Source: Trichopria drosophilae
Taxonomy: Eukaryota; Arthropoda; Insecta; Hymenoptera; Diapriidae
NCBI GenBank assembly: GCA_030407085.1
Contig: CM059584.1
Span: 87,556,501-87,620,500, forward strand
DNA: 64,000 bases
Direction: 5' to 3'
Each line of letters begins with the position of its first letter. Positions within the stretch are counted from its first letter, which is position 1. The notes below the pieces were generated by a model. The model did not search any database and was not told the origin of the DNA. It was given only the letters and a program-made list of their open reading frames with translations. This document shows, in pieces, positions 43,421 through 55,871 of the stretch. The position numbers were made by a program, and so were the translations under genes.

Positions 43421-44380
43421 AAAATTATCCCCCGCAGGGGACTTGTGGAAGAGAGCGGAGCGGGTTATCTCCGTCCACAATTTAATTGTGGAAGAGTGAG
43501 GGGTCGAAGTGCCCGAGCTCGAAGAGGAGCAATGCTTTTGAAAGATCCGCTTCTCTTAGCAAGTTTTGAGAATTGACGACCTCACGGACCCGATCGTTCG
43601 GCTGGTCTGTGCCGACGAATGCCTGATCGTGAAACGACTCGAGAGACCCACCGTACTGGGGAGCTAGGGTGCGGTGTCAAGCCCCTGCCGGCGGGTTCCA
43701 CACGGGGGAGCGCTACGGCGTGCCGTGTCCGTGCAGGCAGTAACCGCAGAAAGGGTTGGCCTCTAGCGGGCCGTGGCAACGTTAGAAAGGTTCTCTGAAC
43801 CAACAGAAGCATCAAGGCAGGCAGCTTGTTGCTAATAAATGTGGTAGCTGACTTGTTGTATATCTTTTTTAAGTGTGCACAACCAGCGGTGCTGGCGCAT
43901 CACTAAAATTTGGCCCCATTCCCCCATGGGGGGGGGGGGGTGTTTTAAACCCGAACGGGAGGCAAGACACCTTAAATAACTACACTCAAGTGTACTCAAA
44001 ATTATCATATTTGAAGTGCCACGGAACCTCGGCGTCCCTAGTGCGCTCTCTCGCACATAGCAGTTTCGCATACAGTGCCGACGTGTTTCATGGCGTCATA
44101 GTGTGTTCTCTCTCGCACACGGCATTTAGCCCTTCTGTGTTTATTATTCAAGCTAGACTTTTCGTCGAAAGGACAATTAATAGTGTTTTTCACGATCCAA
44201 GAAGTGAATATCATCAAGATACGAAATTGTGTACAAGCCTTTGTGATTTATTTCTAGAGTTTACATTCTTTGTGAATTGTGACATATTATTTCTCACAAT
44301 TGTGCATATCGATGCAGGTAGTATACAGCTAGTTATTGCTGACATTAAATTCTATTTTTGCCTTTCAGTAAATTTAAGCC
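43421..44380. other. Remainder of BEL leader
   Basis: Non-coding up to the gag ATG at 44381. Contains a G homopolymer at about 43929-43941 and two further tandem-type units at about 44030-44130. Packaging signals may lie here, but none is identifiable. Confidence 0.5.
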
Positions 44381-46304
44381 ATGTCAAAGGACAATTCTCG
44401 TGGTGAGTTTCCGACTGAGGACAGACAGAGGTCAGGACGACTTCCAGCTTATGACTTATTACTGCAACAACGAGAGATGATGTGCTCACTCGTTGACCAA
44501 TGTACACGAGGAAGTCGACTCGTTGAGAAGTTTCAGGAGCCAAATAGCACAATAGGGTTACGATCACTACGAGGAAAGATTGCTGCAATTGACAAGTTTT
44601 GGACCAAATGCGAGGAAATGCATCAAGAATTACTACTGCAATCAGATTCACCTGACGTGTCAGCATATATAAAGAATAAGGAATTCTCTGAAGTACGTCA
44701 ACGCTATTTTGACGTAATGGAGGGACTAACAGAAGCTCAAGATCAAGTTCGAGCTCCAGCAGCACCATCCACTTCTGCAGCAGTGACACGAGGTTCTACG
44801 CTTGAAAGAATTGCTGTACCTCACTTTTCTGGTGATTACAAGGACTGGCCATACTTCAAGGATTTGTTTACTTCACTAGTGGTCGGTATCCGGTATTGCG
44901 TTATCATTCATTAAAAATATTCCGGTTGACAATAATAATTTTGAAGCAACGTGGAAACTCGTTTGTAACAATTATCAAGATACAACGGTTCTCATTTTTA
45001 CACAAATTGTTCGTTTAATTAAATTAGAGCCAGTCCGTAGTGGTCAATATATGCAATTGAACGATCTTGTCATTCAGACACGCGAAATATTAACTTTGTT
45101 AGAAGCTCTCGGTGAACCAGTAGATCATTGGGATTCGTTTCTCATTGTATTAACATTGTTACGTTTAGATTCTCAATTACGTCTCGATTGGGAGTTGTTC
45201 GTAGGTAAATGTGCTACATTTCCAAAATATGAGAGGTTAGAGACATTTTTAAAAGGTCGAATTCATGCTGCCTCGGTTGCAGCTATAAAACCTGGCGTTT
45301 CAACATATGATGGAACTGTCAAAACAAATAAAACGACTTCCAAATCTACTGATCGTTCGAAAATTAGTGCTCATGTTTCAAATTCGTCTGAAAAATTATT
45401 GAAATGTATTCTTTGTAGTTCTGCTCATGCACTTAGTGCATGTGACAAATTTGTAAAATTGCCTCTCGAGGCACGACTGAAAACTGTGCAGTCACACAGA
45501 TTATGTTATAACTGTCTGTGCTCTAGCCATATACCACGTTATAGTAAAGCAAAGGCCTGTGTGACATGCAAACGTTGCCATCACATTCTTCTTCACGAGT
45601 TATTATTTGCACAAAATAATCCTAATAAAGTGAGTATTAGCAACTCAGAGGGTAGTACGATGGACACGCTTCATGATATTTCTGTACATACGATTGCTCA
45701 AAAGAATCCTTCAGATTCAGTATCGGTTTTACTCGCTACAGGTTGGGTGCAGGTAGTGACTTCGTCAGGAAGAATTGGCAAACTTCGTGCGTTATTTGAT
45801 CAGGGTTCTGAGCGATCGTTCATTTCAGAGGCTGCATCTGAGGCTCTGCGTACCGAACGCAAATCATTTAGTGCTCGAATAGATGGGGTCGGTGGTATTA
45901 GGTCTGGCCATGTTAAACAGGCAACAGATTTAAATCTAAAATCAATTCATGATGACAATATGTCAATAATGGTTAATTTATTAATTTTACCAAAATTAAC
46001 CACGTATATTCCTAAACGTGGTTCTTACGATGTGACGCAATGTCCATTAATTAAATCTTTAGCATTGGCAGAGCCTGACCCTTCTAGTCGACATTCAACA
46101 GATTTAATTTTAGGCGTAGATGTCTATAGCGAGGTGATGCTTGATGGAGTGCTTAAGATCCCTTCTGGACCATTAGCCCAAAAAACGATTTTTGGGTGGA
46201 TTTTGTCTGGCCCTTCCGGTAATCCTACTAGTGATTTAAACGCATCTAGTATTCGTACCTTTCACATTGTAACTAATCAGAGCTTGAATGACTCAATCCA
46301 ATGA
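44381..46304 (+). pseudogene. gag: BEL/Pao gag and protease, broken
   Basis: ATG at 44381 (MSKDNSRG). A coiled N-terminal region leads to VPHFSGDYKDWPYFKDLF, the DUF1759 signature of BEL/Pao gag. Just after it a deletion plus frameshift ends the frame at 44914; gag resumes (IPVDNNNFEATWKLVC...) in a new frame at about 44910 and continues openly. A Cys/His cluster follows (CILCSSAHALSACDKF; CYNCLCSSHIPR), then the protease of the DUF1758 type with LRALFDQGSERSFIS, where D is the catalytic Asp. A TGA at 46302-46304 then stops the frame. Gag would form particles and the protease process the polyprotein. Confidence 0.85.
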
Positions 46305-49300
46305 TTTTGGGAATTAGAAGAAGTTCCAAAAGGTTCCCCTTTTTCTGAGGATGAGCAATTTTGTGAAGATTTGTTTCATGAGACTACTATCCGTGATAGT
46401 AAAGGAAGGTATCAAGTTCACCTTCCATTTAAGCATCATTTCCCTGGCGATATAGGCGATTCCTATTTGATAGCGTCTAAGTGTTTAGAGCGACGTCTTG
46501 CTAGTGACCCGGTGTTAGCTGAGAATTATCATGGGTTCCTTAAACAGTATCGGGACTTAGGACATATGATACCGTATGTTCCGTCAGTAGAAGGGGAACA
46601 ACATTGTTTCTTGCCTCATCACCCTGTGTTTAAAGCAGATAGCTCAACTTCCAAAGTACGAGTCGTTTTTGATGCATCAAGGAAGACATCAAATGGTAAA
46701 TCATTAAATGATAATTTGCATATTGGTCCTAAATTACAATTAGATTTATCAGCCATCCTGTTACGTTATCGGTTACATCGTGTTGTCATGTCTGCAGACA
46801 TTGAAAAAATGTTTCGACAAATTCTAGTTCCACCTGACCATTCAAGATTTCAATTGATTCTCTGGCGTCCCCCTGAGAGCTCAGAAATCGAAACTTTTAG
46901 ACTCAAAACTGTGACATATGGTACCGCACCAGCGCCATATTTAGCTTTAAAGGTATTGCAACAATTAGCTTTATATGAATGATCTAAGTATCCCCTTGGC
47001 GCTGCACAACTTCAGTCCAACACTTATGTTGATGATGTACTTTTCGGTGCAGATTCAGTAGAGGATGTTCGTGTTATTCGTAATGAGCTTTTGGCAATAA
47101 CCGATTCTGCACATTTAGCATTAAGGAAATGGAGCTCAAATCTTCCAGACTTCTTAACGATCTTCCAGAAGATCGTTGTGAAGAGTCAAGTTTTAAGGAA
47201 TTGTTCTCTGATAAGTTTCTTAAAATTTTAGGGTTACATTGGCAAATACCTGAGGACTGTTTCAGGTACCGCATTCCAGCTCCTACTCCCGTAGATTGTA
47301 CGAAGCGTTGTTTATTGTCATTTATCTCAAAATTATTCGATCCGTAAGGGCGGATAACACCAATTATCATTACTGCGAAGATATTCCTTCAGCAGCTTTG
47401 GTTAGTTTCCTTGGACTGGGACACGCCCCTCCCAAATGATTTAGCATATCGTTGGCGTAATTATTGCATCAATTTGGCAGAGATAGATAACATACGAATC
47501 CCTCGTTGGCTAGGTGTCGTATCAACTGATCAAATTGAATTGCATGCATTTTGTGATGCATCAAAGGATGCATATGCTGCTGCAGTTTATCTAAGAATCA
47601 GTTCAGGCAATGAGACTACAGTGAATCTCATTGCTGCCAAATCGAAAGTAGCTCCAATTAAGACGTTGACCGTACCCCGATTAGAGCTTTGCGCTGCAGA
47701 GTTGTTGACTCGTCTGTTTCAGTGGGTACGTGAGAGTATGAATTTTGAAAACGCTCCTTCTTACGTTTGGTCGGATTCATCTGTGGCCTTAAGCTGGATT
47801 ACAAATAGTCCGTCCCGATGGAAGGTTTTCGTGGCGAACAGAGTGGCTCGAATCAAACTCGCTGCACCAACCTCACTTGGCGTTATGTGCCAACGACCGA
47901 CAATCCTGCAGATCTGGCCTCTCGAGGCTGCAGTAGCGAAGAGCTCGTTAATAGTTTATTATGGTGACACGGTCCTACTTGGCTTTGCGACTCACGTGAA
48001 AACTGGCCATCAGCGATGCCTGACATAAATTCCGAAGCGGATCTCGAAGAGCGTCTAGTTGTTTTACAGACTTTCCAAACTAATGAGTGGGATTTGAGTA
48101 CTCGATTCTCTGATTGGGGTAAATTACTCAGAGTTACAGCGTATATTTATAAGTTTATTTTCACTTTGCGTGATAAAGGTCAAATAAAGACCTCTGGTGT
48201 TAGTAATAATGTACAGTCACTTGACTTCGTTTCATTAATCGATAAGCAACCTTTATTCACTAGATCCCTATATTGATAACGATGGTCTCATTCGAGTTCA
48301 TGGACGATTACGTAGAGCTCCTTTGACTTTCGATGGACGTTATCCTATAATTTTGGGGACCCATTGTCTAACTAATTTAATAATTAGACATGCTCATCTG
48401 AGAACACTTCATGGTGGAAATTCTCTCACCATACGTACACTATTTGAAACCTATTGGATACTGCGTGTGAAGGTTCTTGTGCGTTCCATCATTTCCCATT
48501 GCATACCGTGTGCTCGTCAACGAGCAACGTTAAGTGGTCAGAAAATGGCTGATCTGCCAAGGCGACGAATCAGCACAACTCGTGCTTTTCACTGCGTGGG
48601 TGTAGATTATGCTGGCCCTGTATTAATTCGAGCATATTCGGGACGTGGGCATAAGTCGCATAAAGCTTACATTTCAGTCTTTGTTTGCTTAGCAACGCGG
48701 GCAACACATTTAGAATTAGTATACGATTATACAGCTAAGGCTTTTATAGCCGCCCTTCGTAGGTTTTGAGCCCGTCGAGGTATTCCCGAGCAAATATATA
48801 GTGATAATGGAAAACCTTTCCTGGGCCTGGGCCAATAAAGAATTGGCATCCCAGTTTCGTTCTGTAATGAAAGACAAAACGTTCAGTAGCTTCTTAGCAG
48901 AAGATGGAATCAAGTGGGACTTTATACCTCCTTGCTCACCTCACTTTGGAGGTATGTGGGAAGCGGGCGTAAAAATAGTTAAATACCACATAAAACGAGT
49001 TATCGGCGATCACATGTTGACTGGGGAAGAATTCAGCACATTATTATGCCAAATTGAGGCATGTCTTAATTCAAGACCTATTAGCGGGTTTTCAGATGAC
49101 CCAGACGATCTTTCTTACCTCACCCCGGGTCACTTCTTGATCGGCGCCCCTCTGGTGGCGTTACCCGAGCCTGAAGTAACTGACACCTGCGAAAATCGTT
49201 TAGAACGTTGGAAGCTAGTTCAATTAATGATTGAGCGATTTTGGATTGTATGGTCAGCGGACTATCTAAGAACGTTACAACGTAGATATAAGTGGCGAAA

Positions 49301-49520
49301 GGAATGTTCCAACTTGAACATTGGTGATATAGTGTTAATTCAAGATGAAACTCTCCCACCCACGAAATGGGAGCTCGGTCGGATTTTGAAATGTTACGCG
49401 GGCATTGATGGTTTAGTTCGCTCGTGTGATATTAAAGTTCAGAGTGGTCAGCGTACTCGGCCAATACATAAATTGTGTATTCTTCCCGTATCCGAGAACT
49501 TTCATCAACCTGTAAAATAA
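46305..49520 (+). pseudogene. pol: BEL/Pao pol (RT, RNase H region, integrase), broken
   Basis: Continues from the stop at 46304. RT: KVRVVFDASRKTSNG, VVMSADIEKMFRQI (first catalytic Asp) and YVDD at 47025-47036, just after a stop at 46980-46982. A frameshift lies near 47145 and a stop at 47345-47347. Next comes LHAFCDASKDAYAAAVYLR (Pao RNase H region), a frameshift near 47870 and another near 48270. Integrase: H2C2 zinc segment (HAHLRTLHGG...CIPCARQ), core GVDYAGPVLI (D), a stop at 48767-48769, YSDNGKPF (D) before a frameshift, then HFGGMWEAGVK (E) in the last open frame. This frame runs to 49520 with a DUF5641-like end (PGHFLIGAPL; KWELGRI). Confidence 0.88.
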
Positions 49521-49692
49521 GTTTGTAATATTAGTACCAAATGACAAGCGGTCGGTACTTTATGGCGAGCGGAACTTCCATTGATTTGGGGCGTTCTTTG
49601 TTTAGATTCATTTGAATAGCAATTCGAAAAGATTCGTTTGGAAACAACTTTTTGTTATTTTCGATGAGCATTTATCATCGAGGCGAGCGGTA

Positions 49693-50133
49693 TGTTAGGG
49701 TTGCGAATTCTCGATTGCGAGTTACCGACTGCGGTTATATAGTAAATTATAAGTTATCGACTGTAACTATATTTAAGTTAGTTTATGCGTTATCAGCGCC
49801 TACGGAAGTCAAGTTCTATATAGATGGTACTTCGATTGCGTTAAATTTCCGTTTTTCTTCTTATACGTAGTTCAGTTCGATGATATCACTAGAACGAAGT
49901 ACATCGCGCTCGATTATTAAAAATAAAACGACACGACCGACATCCAAAGTTATTATAAAAGATTTTCTGAGTTCTTGTGAATTAAAGCCTTACGAGGAAG
50001 GGAGTCAAGTGACCTTGTTTTTATTAAAACTCCAATTCTTATCACTACTCAAGAAAGGGGAAAGGGCGGATGCCTCGCCTATATCAGCAATTCATCACAG
50101 TTCATAAAATGATATTCAAAGTGAACTGTTTCA
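49693..50133 (+). repeat. BEL/Pao 3' LTR
   Basis: Direct repeat of the 5' LTR. Preceded by the purine-rich GAGGCGAGCGG (about 49679-49690), a candidate polypurine tract. Confidence 0.92.
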
Positions 50134-50138
50134 ACATG

Positions 50139-50599
50139 CAAAATACTATAAAACGAAAATTTTTTTTTATTCGCTTGGGTTTAGATTATTAAGAATTAAA
50201 TAAATTAACACTTTTCGGCCTGTTTCGCATACTTTGTATTATTGCGAATTTGGAAAATTATTCTCCATATTGACATAAATTTATGGTAAATATTCGAGCA
50301 AAAATGTGTGGAATTGTCGAGAAATTTTAAAGTTTTAAAGGAAAAACATCTCCTACGCGGATATAAAAGTTGGTATAACCAACTAAATGGTTGATCCAAC
50401 CAACAGTTGGTTATTCCAACGAACTTTTTTTCCGTGTACGAGATTCAGCAAACGAAAATTAATTGTCTTTATCGGGTAAAAAAATGGCACGCAAAAAAAA
50501 CATTTTCTTTATTTTAAAAAAAATTGAATTACTAATTTTCGTAAAAACAGAAATGGTCAAAATCTTACTACAAATACATAAATCATGCATGGCTCCTGA
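50139..50599. other. AT-rich flank with small inverted repeats
   Basis: Near 50370-50425 three imperfect palindromes built on GTTGG/CCAAC follow one another (AGTTGGTATAACCAACT, GGTTGATCCAACC, GTTGGTTATTCCAAC). No gene. They could be a fragment of a MITE end. Confidence 0.5.
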
Positions 50600-51345
50600 A
50601 TATTAAAAAAAAAATCACGCGTAACAAGAAATATTTAAAATATAATTCACAATAAATAATGACTTATGAATTTAATAAAGATAAATCACAATAAAAATAA
50701 ATTATAAATTCAAGGGAATTAATCACAATTGAAAATGAATTAGGAATTCAAGTAAAAATAGTCATAATGAAAAATTAATTATAAATTCTAGTAAAAAATA
50801 ATCATAATTAAAAATGAATGATGAATTCAAATAAGAATAATCATAATCAAAAATGAATTATTAATAAAAATTTAAAAAATCGAAAGTCACGAAATGATTA
50901 CAAATTTAAAATGAATATTCAAGAAATTATCTGTATAACAGTACACACGGTGTTGATCCTGCTGTCGCCAATCATGGGGACTAGATGACACACTCCGTAA
51001 TGTTTCATGATTTTATCTGAAATATTTTAATGTTTTTATCCAGAGATGAGCATAATATGACTAGTAATACAGAAATTCAAAAACTATTCATGGATCCGGA
51101 ATATTAAAAAAAAAAGCCTAAAAAATCATTTTAGGCAGGGCAACGAATATTGAAAATACAATTCAAAATCAATAATGAATTATGAATTTAAAAAGACTGT
51201 AATTCATAATTTATTTTTCAGGACGATTTTTTATTATGACTATCTCCTACTTGAATTCATGATTGATGTGTATTGTGATTTATTTTTTTTAAATTCATAA
51301 GGCATTACTGATTAAAAATTGTATTTTAAACGTTCCTTATCATGC
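50600..51345. repeat. AT-rich tandem and inverted repeat complex
   Basis: 50638-50880 is a tandem array of ~45-bp units (AATCACAATTAAAAATGAAT then TATGAATTCAAGTAAAAAT, variably diverged). The left edge (50580-50690) is repeated directly at about 51080-51210 (GGATCCGGAATATTAAAAAA-like) and inverted at about 51220-51345. Overall it can fold back on itself. No coding sequence. Confidence 0.6.
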
Positions 51346-51778
51346 GAGATTTATGCCTACTATTTTTTTAAATTTTCAATTCATTCAGAATTTAGAACAT
51401 CTGATTTGAATGTTCACAAAATTATTACTGAATACATATCCTTTTACTTTGTTTAAAAAGAAACATTCAATGACCTATGACATTTTAGTTTGAAGAAGAA
51501 TGCTCCAATGTACATGTTTTTGTTATTGCGCAAACATTGACAATTAATACTTAGTAATGTAGGTGAACTCGGAAATCAAGGTTTTAAGAATTGTAAGACG
51601 AAAGAAGTCGCGTAGTTTGAAATGTTGCCATAAAATAATAATATTGGAAAACGTAAAAAAGTAAAAAATTGCTTTGAAATGTGGACATTTGAAAAGAAAC
51701 AGAGTATATTTTTCTTGTTTTGAATAACCGACCTCTTGTCTTCATTAAATTTTTCATGTATAAATGATCAACTGTGAT

Positions 51779-52255
51779 ATTTTTCGATATCACGCCCCTA
51801 GAGTCTCAGTATTTGGATTTTTAAGTTTGCATTTCTCCTAACAGAAGGGGGTATAATCTCGAGTGTTCGAAAATGGTTCAAATATTCATTACGTTTTTAA
51901 ATAACTGATCTACGGCAATATTTTTCGCTTTGACGCCCTTAGAGGCTCAGTATGTGGATTTTGAATTTTGCATTTCTGTTAGCAGAAGAGGGAATAATCT
52001 CGCGTGTTCGAAACCGCTCCAAGTATTCATTAGATTTTTCACATAAAAGATTTTGAACATGCAAGATTATAAATCTTATCTACTAGGAGAAATGTAAACT
52101 TAAAAATTCACGTACTGAGCCTCTAGGGACGTGAAATCGGAAAATATCACAATAGATCATTTATTTAAAAAATCTAACGATTATTTGAAGCCTTTTTGAA
52201 CACGCAAGATTATACCCCCTTTTGCTGGAAGAAATGCATAATTCAAAATCCACAA
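51779..52255. repeat. Four-copy direct/inverted repeat cluster
   Basis: A ~120-bp unit (ATTTTTCG...CTAGAG(G)CTCAGTAT; TGCATTTCT...AGCAGAAG; ATAATCTCG(A/C)GTGTTCGAAA) occurs twice forward (51779-51895; 51919-52045) and twice inverted (about 52055-52165; 52185-52255), giving two-forward, two-inverted order. The last copy runs into the start of the recombinase frame that follows. Confidence 0.65.
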
Positions 52256-53167
52256 ACTACGATTCTAAGAAAGCTGAAGAAACTCTCAAGAGAAGAGATG
52301 GGCAGGATTATAAAGAGAGTGTAGTGAAGGTTATGTGGAATCAAACCGCTAAGATCTTACAAGAAAAATATTTTAATGACTTCAACAGGGAAGTGGATCC
52401 GTTCAAAGGTCTAAAATTCAAATCTGCTCGGGATGCTAGAGATTCTAAGAGGCGTTTGCTACAGGCAATCCCCGAGAAGAGAACGGTGAGTGCTACTGCA
52501 TTAGAAATGGACGAATTTGAAGCACTTGTCAAACTTTGGGATGAAGAAACACCAGAGGGTTTACGAAAAAAGTTTTTTATTACAGCTTCCATAGAGTTGG
52601 CCTGGAGGGGAGGCGAAGGGTGCACTGCACTGATCCATCACTTTAAAAACGAGCTGAATGCAGATGGGAGCCCCACAGATAGAATAGAATATAATACCAT
52701 TTTCACAAAAACTACACAAGGCGGAGCCAAGAAATGCGCCACCAGTAAATTGTTATCGGAAAACTCCAGTGAACCAGCGAAATGACCAGTCAGATTATTT
52801 ACTAAATTAATTTCGAAGAGGAATGAGAAAATAAAAACTGACAGATTGTTCCTTACTCCAAAACCCTTATTGGAAAAATTCCAGCAATAATGGTTGGTAC
52901 AAAGATTCACCAATTGGCAGGAATGAATTTTCAAAATGGATGAAATAATCTGCAGCTACAGCTGGACTGGATAAGAAAAATAAGAAGATCACGAATCATT
53001 CCAGTCGAACTACAGCAGTGTCCGTTCTGTCGAAATCTGGGCTTGATAATCAAGAAATTATGAAGATGACTGGGCATGCAAATCCCCAATCCGTAAAACC
53101 ATACTTGTAACTGGATTCCGAACAACGCAGCAATATCGTGAAGAAGATGAGGAAGGAACACACCCCT
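52222..53167 (+). pseudogene. Crypton-type tyrosine recombinase relic
   Basis: Frame 1 (to 52785) gives PFKGLKFKSARDARDSKRRL, KLWDEETPEGLRKKFF and ELAWRGGEGCTALI, with the first catalytic Arg. A TGA at 52783-52785 interrupts AK/PVRLFTKL. A frameshift near 52860 and a stop near 52947 follow, then the C-terminal block KITNHSSRTTAVSVLSKSGL (HxxR at 52997-53008), EIMKMTGHANPQSVKPYL (His, then Tyr at 53102-53104) and a stop at 53108-53110. R...HxxR...H...Y is the tyrosine-recombinase set, and the NHSSR/TGHAN spacing is that of Cryptons and their DUF3504 relatives. These move by site-specific recombination of circular DNA without terminal repeats. The first ~11 codons derive from the preceding repeat, so the 5' end is truncated. 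Confidence 0.75.
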
Positions 53168-53590
53168 ATCCACAGTGGTACATGATAGTGCAGCTACCGA
53201 CTTACCTAATAGAGTTATACATGACCTTGGAGCTGCCCCTGAACCTTTCGATTCTTTAAAATCTTCTAACAACATTTATAATAATTGTATTTTTAATTAC
53301 ACAAATCTTAAAATGAATTAATAAAATAAATTTGTCAGTTTCTCTTTGTATAAATTGGAAAAAAAATAAGTATAAATAAAACTTCTAAATTCATATATTC
53401 GTCTCTCCTCTCTGATCTTTAACCTGCAAAAATTGACATATTCACTTGTTTGCAACAAAGCTATCGGGAAATATTCCGATAATTTTGAAGATCCCGGGAT
53501 ATTACAACTGTTAATCGATATATCGCAGTATCGATACTTTTTTCGCCGATATCGATGTCATCGATAATTCCTCTATGAACTACATACATA
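53168..53590. other. Gene-free flank
   Basis: AT-rich, no ORF. TCGATA-type words cluster at 53513-53572 (TATCGATAT-like). Nothing else recognised. Confidence 0.4.
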
Positions 53591-53797
53591 CAGGGTGTCA
53601 CCGGTACGGCGGAACATAGGGCAACCCGTGTTAAGGCTATGGCCGGCATGATTCACGCTTCTTATTGGCTCGTGTGGACAATATTGGAATGGCATAGTAA
53701 TATGTATTCCAATTTTTGTGCATCCGTCACTAGCCAATCATACACGCCGTAGCCTTAGCACGGTTGCCCTATGTTCCGCCGTACCAGTGACACACGG
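53591..53797. mobile_element. 207-bp MITE with ~50-bp inverted ends
   Basis: Left end CAGGGTGTCACCGGTACGGC pairs with right end GTACCAGTGACACACGG; the pairing continues through GGAACATAGGGCAACC and the GGCTATGG/CCGTAGCC blocks. TA flanks both sides (53589-53590, 53798-53799). Non-coding. The CAGGGTG start is common in insect Tc1/mariner-type MITEs. Confidence 0.75.
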
Positions 53798-53799
53798 TA

Positions 53800-54879
53800 T
53801 AAAAACCGGGAAACGCGTACCCGTGCAAATATAAACGACATACAAGACAACCACGCTGTATCAATAAATTGCACGTACATAGTTGTAAATGAACTTTACA
53901 AATCTTTCATAATATTTTAATTACTTCACAATAATTTTCATCCGTTGGTATTTCACAACATTTGGTCAATTTACTAAGTTGAATATGGGCACAATTTGGA
54001 TCAACGTGTAGCATCGTAAAAATACAGTGCATTGTAATTTTTAATCCAAAATGTTCCTGAACGTACAATTGTATCTCATGTCCGATAATTTTTCAGTTCA
54101 GCTTCAATTACTGCTACGTCAAAGAAAATTGCTGATCTAACAGTAAATGACATATTAGCTTCACAGAGGGCCTGGTGTAAAATTATTTCAACAAATTAAT
54201 TCCCATGAGAATTTGTGTACAATTGTTGGAATTTGTCACAAGAGCCTCCACATATTTTCCAGGACGATTAAAGGAAGGTTGGACCTGATCGTTTGATACC
54301 TGAAATGTCGTAAGTACATAATACGTAATCAAAATAATACAGTGCAGCAAATAACAAAATGATAACATTAAAAATAAAATAAATATTAAAAATAAAATTA
54401 AAATAAAAAGTTTAAAAGGAAAATGATTTTTGTAGAGGCGTAGCATAACGAATGTTAATGTTGAAATTGCCTTGTCGTAGTCTCACATTTGCTGTGAATT
54501 ACGATTTCGCTACTACAACGTAGAAAAATTCTTGTGCTTTGGTGCAAATTATAGTTTAATAGTAGCAAGCATGGGCAGGGGGCACCGAGGCTTCTGTGAC
54601 CAGGCCGGATCTCTAAAAGTGATAACCTCAAACGTCAAAAGAGTTTTATTCGAATCGTTCGGTATAGTCTGCTCGACTTGATATGGTCAGTTTTCTTAAA
54701 AAGAATAAGAAAATGATTACACGATTACCTATTGCGAGTGTGTATTTTTACTATTTTTGGAAAGTTAACTCTCAAGATATGATGTGGCTAACCTGCCAAA
54801 AATATGGCAAATTGAAAACCTTTTTCACGTTCATCTTACTCCCTTTATATAGTGGTACAATTAATAATTTATAATGTAA
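53800..54879. other. Gene-free AT-rich stretch
   Basis: No recognisable gene or repeat ends. Short frames (up to 87 codons at 54183-54446) are Leu/Ile-rich products of AT-rich DNA. Confidence 0.4.
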
Positions 54880-55110
54880 TGATTACGAGTTCATGAAATG
54901 ATTCAAAGGGGTTTGCACCATAACGGATTAAAGTTAACGGGATTAAGTGCATATATAATTTTTTACAATTAATAGTACAAATTATGTAAAGTAAGATGCA
55001 TCACGTTTGTAAAATAATATACATGGGCACGATAAGCAAATTTCCTTACGTTGTCAAAAAAATGTAACTTCGAGCCCTCTACTCGCAATCAATGTTAACA
55101 GGATCACTTA
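54880..55110 (+). repeat. Inverted repeat arm flanking the LINE, left
   Basis: Reverse complement resembles about 59230-59490: shared pieces include CGAGTAGA, a (C/G)AAGTTAC(A)TTTTTTGAC block, AAATTTGCTT and TATTTTACAAA, and CTGAACTCGTA near the outer end. Divergence is considerable. Confidence 0.45.
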
Positions 55111-55871
55111 TATGTACAATTCTTACCACTTAATTCGCATTATAAATATTTCAAGAAATATTTATCATCGTCGTAAAATATTGGTATAATTAGAGAAGTG
55201 TAGTAAGTAGTAAGTAGTAAGTAAGTAATATTTATTTTGCCATGGGATTGCAATCCCTTGTTGCAATAAGATAAATACAATTTAGAGTTTTACAATTTAA
55301 AATTAATGTAAATTAAAATAATACAGAATAAATATATATATTACGGTTGACTCTATATAATTCAAGTTACATTAAAATAATAATCCTAGTGATATAAGTC
55401 AATTTAATAAACAATACATAAAATAACTTAACTCCACCAGTGTGGTTTACGCCTAATATAAATATTAATGAACCTAGATTTGTTAGAAGACAAATGCCCA
55501 TATAACAAGCATGAAATACCAGAGCTAAAACTTATATACTTTGTAATTATAATCGCTTTGATTTTTAGCTTGTGGTAGGATTATCACAGGAAAAAATATG
55601 ACGAAATAAATGGGATTTGAAGGTATTAATTGATGTAATGTTACGAATGTCAGGTGGCAGGGACTCCCAAAGTCTAATGCCATAAACTCTAAATCAAGGG
55701 CCACAGTACTATAAGAGGGAAGGACAAATTTAGAAGTGGATGTGATGCGATTTGAGCGACGGACATCTGTAGAGACTAATGGGAAACGGTTAAATAAGTA
55801 AGATGGGGAGCCGGAAGAAAAAATGGAAAATAATAATGAACCAAAAAAATAATTTCTACGAGAACTGATTG

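Larger units (their letters stand above)
41685..50133 (+). mobile_element. BEL/Pao LTR retrotransposon, full length but decayed
   Basis: Two ~445-bp LTRs (41685-42131 and 49693-50133) flank a gag-pol region of the BEL/Pao type: DUF1759 gag, DUF1758 protease, RT, Pao-type RNase H region, integrase, and a C-terminal DUF5641-like tail. ACATG is duplicated on both sides (41680-41684, 50134-50138), a 5-bp target duplication. LTR copies are nearly identical apart from a short indel near 42043, so insertion is relatively young; even so, the coding region has multiple stops and frameshifts, so it was probably mobilised as a defective copy or decayed quickly. Confidence 0.92.
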
